From assembly GCA_037445635.1 (NCBI GenBank), contig JBBIKC010000001.1, positions 248,001 through 312,000 on the forward strand: a stretch of 64,000 nucleotides of DNA, given 5' to 3'. Each line of letters starts with the position of its first letter. Position 1 is the stretch's first letter. The notes beneath the pieces are model-generated. The model was not told the DNA's origin and did not search any database. It was given only the letters and a program-made list of their open reading frames with translations. Origin of the DNA: JBFMCC01 sp037445635. GTDB taxonomy: Bacteria > Chloroflexota > Anaerolineae > Anaerolineales > Villigracilaceae. Shown here piece by piece: positions 57,771 to 64,000 of this stretch. Both the position numbers and the translations under genes were made by a program.

Positions 57771-58508
57771 TTAAACCTGATCCAGACCGTGACGGGCCAG
57801 CGCCCGCGCCACGGTCAACGCAAACACATCTTGTGCCCCGGCGGATAAAAGCGCCTCCGCGCAGGACGATAAAGTGGATCCCGTTGTGGCGACATCGTCC
57901 AACACCAGAATGTTTTTTCCCCGTACCAATTTCGGTTCCGCCGAAAAGGCATCGCGGACATTTTCGCGTCGCTCCAGCGCCGAAAGCCCGACCTGTGACC
58001 TGGTCTCGCGCGTCCGCCGCAGGGCAGCGGGTTGATAATCCAAGCCAAGGGCAAGCGCCAGCGGGCGGGCGATCAAGGCAGTTTGATTATACCCGCGTTC
58101 CCGCAGGCGCCTCGCGCCCAGCGGCACCGGCACGACCGCGTCCAGCGGCCACCCCAGCGAAGCCACATAGCCCGCCAGGTGCGCGGCGAGCGCGTCCCCG
58201 AGACCGACGTCGCGGCGGTATTTGAGTTTGTGAAGAGCCTGTCGAATCGGGGAATCAAAAACGAGCCATGACCGCAGGAGACGATAAGGCGGAGGCTCGG
58301 TCGAACAGCGGGGACAGGTTCCGTCTGCGGCGAGGGGCGTGCTGCATTTCCGACAAAACGGTTCGGCAACCTGAACGACCGCCTGCTGGCAGGATGAACA
58401 CCAGCGGGTGCCTGGTTTACCGCATCCGCCACATTGCGGCGGAAACAACCAGTCGAGCCCGCTCCAGGCCAGCCGATAGAGCGGATACGACCAGTGCGGC
58501 GAGGTCAA
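57771..58508 (-). CDS. comF: ComF family phosphoribosyltransferase-like protein
   Basis: 245 residues. Zinc ribbon CGGCGKPGTRWCSSC and CRKCSTPLAADGTCPRC at the N-terminus, then the PRTase domain with ILVLDDVATTGSTLSSCAEAL (about residue 195) and YNQTALIARPLALAL. ComF homologues take part in natural transformation; a catalytic role is unproven. It begins at the base next to the tadC stop and so belongs to the Tad operon. Confidence 0.9.
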   Translation of the reverse strand: MTSPHWSYPLYRLAWSGLDWLFPPQCGGCGKPGTRWCSSCQQAVVQVAEPFCRKCSTPLAADGTCPRCSTEPPPYRLLRSWLVFDSPIRQALHKLKYRRDVGLGDALAAHLAGYVASLGWPLDAVVPVPLGARRLRERGYNQTALIARPLALALGLDYQPAALRRTRETRSQVGLSALERRENVRDAFSAEPKLVRGKNILVLDDVATTGSTLSSCAEALLSAGAQDVFALTVARALARHGLDQV

Positions 58509-59468
58509 TCAGCCCCCGGTGATGTTTCCGAATACGTCTGTGATCTGCAGCAAGGCAGGCGTCATCAGAATAATGAGGATCGAGGGAAAGATCAACAGGC
58601 CCATCGGGAGGATCATCTTGATGGGCGCCTTGTGCGCTTCCTCCTCGGCGCGCTGGCGGCGGCGAATGCGCATCTGCTCGGACTGGATGCGCAACACCTT
58701 GGCTAGGCTGACGCCAAGTTGCTCGCTCTGGATCACCGCGGCGACAAAACTGGTCATTTCCGATATTCCGATGCGGTCAGCCATGTCTTTAAGGGCTTCC
58801 CGGCGCAGCTTGCCCAGTTGAACCTCGCGGATGGCGCGCGCAAAAGCCAGCGAAAGTTCGTTCTCCCATTTTTCACTGACCTTGGACATGGCGGCATCGA
58901 AACCCAGGCCGGCCTCCACGCAGATCGTCAGCAGGTCCATGGCGTCTGGCATCGCCTTTCGGACTTCCTTCTGGCGGCTGTTTATGCGGCTCTGAAGCCA
59001 CAATTGCGGGAAGAAGAAACCCAGAACGCCAAAAACGACGACCAGGATGAGCACACGAGACAAGGGCCATGGATCGGGCGCCACTGTGCTAATCAAAAAG
59101 AGAAAGCCGGAGAACAGGGCGGCAACTACAAAGCGCGAAGACAGGAATGTGGCAGCATCAATGCGGCCGGGATTGCCCGCCAGTTCGAGTTTTCGGGATG
59201 TGTCCTGGAGGACCTTCTGGGGCGTAAAACGCGCGGAAAACTCGCCCACCCGCCGCATGAAGGGGACGATGACCCGCTCGCTAAACGGCTGAGACAGTTC
59301 GATGTCCTCGAGCGAAGCCACGTCTCCGCGCTGGCTGAATTCCGCCAGGCGGGCCTGCAAGGGATCTTCCTCCTGCGAGGCGGCCGCCCGGTTGCCGACG
59401 ATCACCAGACCGATCGCGCCGCCCACGATCAAAAGTCCAATAAGTATCCAGACGATGGTCAGCAGCAT
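58509..59468 (-). CDS. tadC: Type II secretion F-type protein, TadC
   Basis: 319 residues from ATG 59468 (GAGGTG upstream). Inner-membrane platform protein of the Tad/Flp pilus system: N-terminal helix (LLTIVWILIGLLIVGGAIGLVIV), T2SSF domain (RKAMPDAMDLLTICVEAGLGFDAAMSKVSEKW, TSFVAAVIQSEQLGVSLAKVLRIQSEQMR) and a C-terminal helix pair. Adjacent to tadB, with no gap. Confidence 0.93.
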   Translation of the reverse strand: MLLTIVWILIGLLIVGGAIGLVIVGNRAAASQEEDPLQARLAEFSQRGDVASLEDIELSQPFSERVIVPFMRRVGEFSARFTPQKVLQDTSRKLELAGNPGRIDAATFLSSRFVVAALFSGFLFLISTVAPDPWPLSRVLILVVVFGVLGFFFPQLWLQSRINSRQKEVRKAMPDAMDLLTICVEAGLGFDAAMSKVSEKWENELSLAFARAIREVQLGKLRREALKDMADRIGISEMTSFVAAVIQSEQLGVSLAKVLRIQSEQMRIRRRQRAEEEAHKAPIKMILPMGLLIFPSILIILMTPALLQITDVFGNITGG

Positions 59469-59469
59469 A

Positions 59470-60453
59470 CTACACCTCGATATCCGCAATGCGCATCATG
59501 GTGAAATAGCCAGAAACAATAAGGAGTGCGGCTAATCCCAACGCCGCCGCGCCGCATATAACGCTGTACTTGAAAAAGGTCATCATGTACTCGCGATTCA
59601 GGAACCAAAGGATCACCACGAGGAACACGGGGATCAGAGCCATGAACGTGCCGGAGGTACGAACCTGGGCCGTTAGGACACGAATCTCACCTTTGATCCG
59701 AATACGCTCGCGAATGGTAAACGAAATGACGTCCAGAATCTCGGAGAGGTTGCCGCCGACCTCGCGCTGAACGTTGATGGCTGTGATGACAAAGTCCAGG
59801 TCGTCGCTGGGAATGCGGCGCAGGAGATTGTCCAAAGCCGTTTCCATAGTGATGCCCAACTGCATTTCCTGCACGACGCGGCGGAATTCGTCTGAGATCG
59901 GGGGCGGCAATTCCTTGCTGACGGCCTCCATGGCCTGCATGGTGGAGTAACCGGCGCGCAGGCCGTTCACCATCAGATTCAGCATGTCGGGCAACTGATC
60001 GTTAAAGCGGGTGAGGCGCTGCCGCTGTTGGCGGCGGACATAGAAGCCAGGCAGGAAGAAACCCACTACACCGCCGAAGATCAGGGACACGGCGCTCTGG
60101 ATGTCGAAACCATGCCCGCCGAGAAGCCAAGAAAGAAAGGCGACTCCTACTGTGGATATGAATAACAGTGCGAAATACTCGGCAACCTTGAATTTCAAAT
60201 CGGCGCGCGCCAGGTCGCGCGCGATGCGGTCGCCCAAAGACGACCTGGATACATGCCGATTCACCCAATCGGTGATAAAGGCTCGATCAGCGGCGGCCTT
60301 GTCTTTTTCGACAGGGCGATTCTCCTCCAGATAACGATCCAGGCGCCGTTCGACGGCGGCTCTCTCGCTGTTCGCGGAGACGATGATCCCCACGATCAGA
60401 AAGAGGATGACGATGATGCCGCCGATGATAATGATCCAGGTGAGGATGTCCAT
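59470..60453 (-). CDS. tadB: Type II secretion F-type protein, TadB
   Basis: 327 residues. Helices at the N-terminus (WIIIIGGIIVILFLIVGIIV), two central hydrophobic segments, and the T2SSF motif FNDQLPDMLNLMVNGLRAGYSTMQAMEAV...GNLSEILDVISFTIRERI. Pairs with TadC to form the inner-membrane complex that works with the CpaF ATPase. It ends 1 nt before the tadC start. Confidence 0.93.
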   Translation of the reverse strand: MDILTWIIIIGGIIVILFLIVGIIVSANSERAAVERRLDRYLEENRPVEKDKAAADRAFITDWVNRHVSRSSLGDRIARDLARADLKFKVAEYFALLFISTVGVAFLSWLLGGHGFDIQSAVSLIFGGVVGFFLPGFYVRRQQRQRLTRFNDQLPDMLNLMVNGLRAGYSTMQAMEAVSKELPPPISDEFRRVVQEMQLGITMETALDNLLRRIPSDDLDFVITAINVQREVGGNLSEILDVISFTIRERIRIKGEIRVLTAQVRTSGTFMALIPVFLVVILWFLNREYMMTFFKYSVICGAAALGLAALLIVSGYFTMMRIADIEV

Positions 60454-60468
60454 AATCAGCCAGACGAA

Positions 60469-61887
60469 TTAATATCTGCGGCGTTCTCCTATGCCAAAGA
60501 TCGAAGGAGGCAGATGTATGCCGGCTGCGTCGATCTTGTCCATGAACTTCGGGCGCAGCCCGGTCGGGCGCAGGCGGCCTACGATTTTTCCATTCTCGAT
60601 CCCCGTCTGTTCGAACACGAACAGATCGGTCATGGTAATCACGTCGCCTTCCATGCCCGTGACTTCGGTAATGTGCGTCACTTTGCGGGTGCCGTCGCGC
60701 ATGCGCTCCTGATGCACCACCAGGTCTATGGCCGAGGCGACCTGTTCGCGAATGGCGCGCGAGGGCAAGTCCATGCCGGCCATCAGGGTCATCGTCTCGA
60801 GACGGGACAGCGTATCGCGCGGGCTGTTCGAGTGCAGAGTGGTCATGGAGCCGTCGTGGCCTGTGTTCATGGCCTGCAACATGTCCAAGGCGGCCTCGTC
60901 GCGGATCTCGCCGACAATGATACGGTCGGGGCGCATACGCAAACTGTTGATCACCAACTGGCGGATGGTGATTTCGCCGCGGCCCTCGATGTTGGGCGGG
61001 CGGGATTCCAATGTGACGACATGCTCCTGGCGCAACTGCAGCTCGGCCGCGTTCTCCAGCGTTACGATGCGTTCGTCGGAGGGGATGAAGCCGGAGAGGA
61101 TGTTCAGGAGAGTCGTCTTGCCCGAGCCTGTGCCGCCGGAGATCACGATGTTCAAGCGGGCTTCCACGCACGCCTTCAGGAATTGAAGCGCCTCAGGCGA
61201 AATGGTACCAAACTGAACGATTTGCTCCAGGGTAATGGGATTCTTGGAAAACTTTCGGATTGTCAATACCGGGCCGACCAGTGAGATGGGCGGGATGACG
61301 GCGTTCACACGCGAACCGTCCTGCAGACGGGCATCCACGTATGGGCTGGCCTCGTCAATGCGGCGGCCGAGTGGCGCAACGATGCGGTCAATGATCCGCA
61401 TGATGTGCTCATTGTTCTCGAACGTAACGGGGACGCGGTGGATCTTGCCCTTGCGCTCAATGTAAATGTTCTTCGCTCCGTTCACCATGACCTCGGTGAT
61501 GGTCTCGTCTTCCAGGAGCGGCTGAAGCGGACCCAGACCCAGGATTTCCGCCGCGATCTGCTCGAACAGGCGCGCCCGTTCAGGCCGCGAGAGAACGATG
61601 TTCTCCTCGGATAAGATCTGCTCGAAGAGATCCTGGATCGTGCGCCGCACTTCGTCGGTGCGGGTGATATCCATGGACGGATCGAGTTCCGCCAGCAGGC
61701 GGTTTTGGACGCGCGTCTTCAAGTCGAAGTAGGTGCCGGCCTGCGGGGCGGTGATCGGGGCGTTGACGCGACGGGCTTGAAGGGACGAGAGACGGGAAGT
61801 ATCCCCGCCCTCGGAACCACTGGCGGGCTGGGAAGGCGTACCCGAGGCACCTCCCTGGCCCTGCTCAATTCGCTTCAATAAAGACAT
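60469..61887 (-). CDS. cpaF: Secretion/pilus ATPase CpaF (TadA)
   Basis: 472 residues. P-loop ISGGTGSGKTTLLNIL (about residue 244), Asp box region IVTLENAAELQLRQEHVV, Walker B-like MRPDRIIVGEIRDEAALDMLQAMNTGHDGSMTTLHSNSP. This hexameric ATPase powers Tad pilus assembly. The first 60 residues (SGTPSQPASGSEGGDTS) are flexible. The ATG at 61887 has AAGGAG upstream. Confidence 0.95.
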   Translation of the reverse strand: MSLLKRIEQGQGGASGTPSQPASGSEGGDTSRLSSLQARRVNAPITAPQAGTYFDLKTRVQNRLLAELDPSMDITRTDEVRRTIQDLFEQILSEENIVLSRPERARLFEQIAAEILGLGPLQPLLEDETITEVMVNGAKNIYIERKGKIHRVPVTFENNEHIMRIIDRIVAPLGRRIDEASPYVDARLQDGSRVNAVIPPISLVGPVLTIRKFSKNPITLEQIVQFGTISPEALQFLKACVEARLNIVISGGTGSGKTTLLNILSGFIPSDERIVTLENAAELQLRQEHVVTLESRPPNIEGRGEITIRQLVINSLRMRPDRIIVGEIRDEAALDMLQAMNTGHDGSMTTLHSNSPRDTLSRLETMTLMAGMDLPSRAIREQVASAIDLVVHQERMRDGTRKVTHITEVTGMEGDVITMTDLFVFEQTGIENGKIVGRLRPTGLRPKFMDKIDAAGIHLPPSIFGIGERRRY

Positions 61888-61915
61888 CGTACACTCCTTC
61901 GGCAATTACAGGCCG

Positions 61916-63166
61916 TCACCGCTTGGCGGCCCGCTCCATATCTTCAGACTCGAGGGCGGTCAGCCGGGCGCGGACGCTGGCTGCCAGCCCGTACACGGCG
62001 CGCGCGATGGGCTGCGATTTCTGGTCGAGCATGAAAGGCACGCCGCGATTGACCGCCGGGATAACGATACGGTCATCCAGCGGAAGTACCGCGGCCACCT
62101 CTTGCTTCAGGTTCTCGCTCACGCGCTCCGGGGTGATGGCGATCCGTTTGTCGAAACGATTCATGCAAAAGACGATCCGTTCCCGGTCCGTACCAAGCGT
62201 CTGCAAAAGATCGAGGTAAAGGCGCGTATTCTTGATGGCGGGTATATCCTGCGTGCAGATCAACACGATCACATCGCTGGCGTCAATGGCCGATATGACG
62301 ACCTCACTCAAAAACGAAGACGTGTCAATCACCACGTAAGCATACATCTGACGCAGGAATTCGATGATCTTCAGGAATTGGGAGCTGGCAATCTTCTCGG
62401 CGTGTTCCGGGCGGCTGGGGGCGGCGAGGATATGCACGCCCGAGGCCTGGTGCTTGATCAGGACATCTTCGACGATCTCGTGATCCAGTTCCTCGACGCG
62501 GGGCGCAAGGTCGGCAATTGTGTTCTTTCCCTGCTCGTTAAAGAACACCGCCACATCGCCGTATTGGAGATTGGCGTCCACGATCACGGCGCGGGTGTCG
62601 TCGTTGTGTAAAGCCAGAGCGAGGTTCACGGCAATAGTGGTCGTGCCCGTCCCCCCTTTTGGACTGTAGACAACGATCACCTTCCCGCGCGTGATCCCGA
62701 GGCTCATGGCTCCCATCGGGGTCAACCCGCCGACCATGCCCGCCGGCATGGCGCGCCCCTGAGAGGACTTCAACCGTTCGAAGCGGGCCATTTCCCCGGC
62801 GCGCCGGATGGCGGAGATTAATTCGTCGCCGATGGGGGGTTTGGTCAGGAAATCCCGCGCGCCGGCCAGCATGGCGCGCCGCATGTAGTTCTGGTCGCCC
62901 TGCACGGAAAGGATGACGACCTGGATATGCGGCATTTTCTGGCGGATCATCTCCGTGGCCGTAATTCCGTCAATATCCGGCATATTGATGTCCATGAGCA
63001 CGACATCCGGGTCCAATTCCTGCGAGAGCTGGACCCCTTCCTTGCCGGAGCGGGCCGCGCTGACGACCTCCACGTCGCCTTCGAACTGCAACAGTTTACG
63101 GACGTTCTCGCGCGTCTCCGCGACATCGTCTACGATTAATACTCTGATCTTTACGTCCGAGGCCAT
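61916..63166 (-). CDS. cpaE: CpaE-type pilus assembly ATPase with an intact receiver domain
   Basis: 416 residues. Residues 1-125 are a response-regulator receiver with the phosphorylation site VVLMDINMPDIDG (Asp about 58) and the conserved Lys in FLTKPPIG. Residues about 155-400 are a MinD/ParA-like ATPase with deviant Walker A VYSPKGGTGTTTIAVNLALAL and VVIDTSSFLSEVV. CpaE proteins position the pilus machinery. Usually the receiver is degenerate; here the phosphoacceptor Asp and Lys are kept, suggesting control by phosphorylation. Followed by cpaF after 28 nt. Confidence 0.93.
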   Translation of the reverse strand: MASDVKIRVLIVDDVAETRENVRKLLQFEGDVEVVSAARSGKEGVQLSQELDPDVVLMDINMPDIDGITATEMIRQKMPHIQVVILSVQGDQNYMRRAMLAGARDFLTKPPIGDELISAIRRAGEMARFERLKSSQGRAMPAGMVGGLTPMGAMSLGITRGKVIVVYSPKGGTGTTTIAVNLALALHNDDTRAVIVDANLQYGDVAVFFNEQGKNTIADLAPRVEELDHEIVEDVLIKHQASGVHILAAPSRPEHAEKIASSQFLKIIEFLRQMYAYVVIDTSSFLSEVVISAIDASDVIVLICTQDIPAIKNTRLYLDLLQTLGTDRERIVFCMNRFDKRIAITPERVSENLKQEVAAVLPLDDRIVIPAVNRGVPFMLDQKSQPIARAVYGLAASVRARLTALESEDMERAAKR

Positions 63167-63199
63167 TTGTGGATGGACAGCCCTTTCTTGGAATTTCTT

Positions 63200-64000
63200 C
63201 TACTCGGCCGGCGGCGCGTCGTTCGGAAGGACAATGGGAGCGAGTTGATCGACACGAGGCGTCAAGTCGTACGGTAGTTTGACCGGAACCGGGATATTGT
63301 ACTGGCTGAGCAGGAACTGCAACGTGGTCGCCTCCGTAGCAAGACGGGATTGATCGTTCGCGTTCCGAAGACTGAGCGTTAATCTTGCGTTCGTATAGAT
63401 CAGATAGGTCAACGTGATCTGGTCCTGCGGGGAAAGGATCAGCGTAATGATGTCAGGAGGGCGGGTATCCACCGTCTGTGCCGCCTGATCCTGAACCTGG
63501 CCGGCGGCCTCAGCAGGGTTGAACGTGCCGAGCTTAAGAACGGTCACATTCTGAAATAACATTTGACATACGGGGCGCGGGCGCTGAGCCTCGGAGGGAA
63601 TCACATAGATGCCCTGCTGGAATGCCTGCTCGACCTCAGCGCGCCCCTGATAGGCTGGATCGGCGCCATATGTTTTCAACCCCAGGCTGACACCGGGCAT
63701 CGCATCGGGCGGGACATTGGCCGGCGCCTGGACGACGGCGACATGGTTGGGAGTGACCGTTTGAAAAGTAGGGTCCACATCCACCATCAACATGCACGCG
63801 GTGACATTGATATGCGCGCCATCGGTGATTCCATAACCCATGGATTCCAGGCGCGTCGTTGGAATGGACATGGCGGTCATGCCGGCCGGGATGAGCGACG
63901 CCCACTGGGGCCCGCTCGTCGCTACTGCGGCGCCAGCCGGGATCACCATCGGATCGGTAATAATGACGCCGGGGTCAATCGGGTATCTGGCAACCTTTCC
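63200..64000 (-). CDS. cpaB: Flp pilus assembly protein CpaB/RcpC (partial)
   Basis: The frame continues past the end of the window; 266 residues are seen, missing the N-terminus. A SAF-like segment begins GKVARYPIDPGVIITDPMV, and the following ITDGAHINVTACMLMVDVD fits the CpaB/RcpC family, which lies between the inner and outer membrane in Tad systems. The C-terminus ends with a Pro/Ala-rich tail. First gene of the Tad operon in this window; cpaE follows after 33 nt. Confidence 0.8.
   Translation of the reverse strand, partial: GKVARYPIDPGVIITDPMVIPAGAAVATSGPQWASLIPAGMTAMSIPTTRLESMGYGITDGAHINVTACMLMVDVDPTFQTVTPNHVAVVQAPANVPPDAMPGVSLGLKTYGADPAYQGRAEVEQAFQQGIYVIPSEAQRPRPVCQMLFQNVTVLKLGTFNPAEAAGQVQDQAAQTVDTRPPDIITLILSPQDQITLTYLIYTNARLTLSLRNANDQSRLATEATTLQFLLSQYNIPVPVKLPYDLTPRVDQLAPIVLPNDAPPAE

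Overview
The window is about 60% GC, densely coded on both strands, and looks like a bacterial chromosome, most likely Chloroflexota of the class Anaerolineae. That assignment is an inference. It rests on the fused transaldolase/glucose-6-phosphate isomerase, DhnA-type aldolase, Tad secretion genes, Thr/Pro-stalked surface proteins with LysM or SH3-like domains, and the many short palindromic repeats. There is no rRNA or tRNA gene to settle it, and no CRISPR array.

Layout. 1-2.3 kb: end of a membrane protein, a scpB remnant, class I aldolase. 2.4-19.3 kb: a molybdenum hydroxylase locus (fused FAD/2Fe-2S subunit, a two-helix membrane protein, the large Mo subunit), a hydrolase, twin DUF1361 membrane proteins, yqeB, then a YqeC-MocA fusion and a second MocA-like gene. 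A type I restriction-modification operon (hsdM-hsdS-RAYT-hsdR, 10.4-17.0 kb) sits between yqeB and yqeC-mocA. 19.9-26.1 kb: lipid kinase, acyltransferase, nucleotide-sugar genes wecC/wecB, a secreted repeat protein. 26.3-31.7 kb: an orphan PyrK-like protein, an SPFH protein, selD (itself a selenoprotein gene with an in-frame UGA), a CNNM/CorC-type protein, a LysM protein. 31.8-37.9 kb: an ArsR-type regulator with its operator, an MFS exporter, methyltransferases, a hydrolase, a universal stress protein. 37.9-44.6 kb (minus strand): RidA, an SH3-like surface protein, a helix-hairpin-helix protein, tsaD, a DMT transporter, an M24 peptidase, selA. 44.7-51.5 kb: nitroreductase, pterin dehydratase and a pentose-phosphate cluster (tkt, rpiB, tal-pgi). 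51.5-57.1 kb: DUF429, TlpA, an Lgt-like protein, phenylalanine hydroxylase, then pteridine reductase, folB, folK and folE. 57.2-64 kb: hpf, comF and a Tad pilus operon (cpaB-cpaE-cpaF-tadB-tadC) running off the end.

Two themes join distant genes. Selenium: selD and selA supply selenophosphate and Sec-tRNA, while yqeB, yqeC and mocA are the known accessory set for selenium-dependent molybdenum hydroxylases, which predicts that the xanthine-dehydrogenase-like enzyme carries a labile Se atom. Pterins: phenylalanine hydroxylase, carbinolamine dehydratase, GTP cyclohydrolase I, FolB, FolK and a PTR1/FolM-type reductase suggest production and recycling of a tetrahydropterin.

The most unusual feature is the repeat load. 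At least four palindromic families occur between genes and also inside reading frames without breaking them (hsdM, RAYT, hsdR, yqeC-mocA, mocA2, tal-pgi). One of them lies exactly in the YqeC/MocA linker. A RAYT transposase gene is wired into the hsd operon by a 4-nt start/stop overlap and carries a copy of its probable REP within its own ORF.
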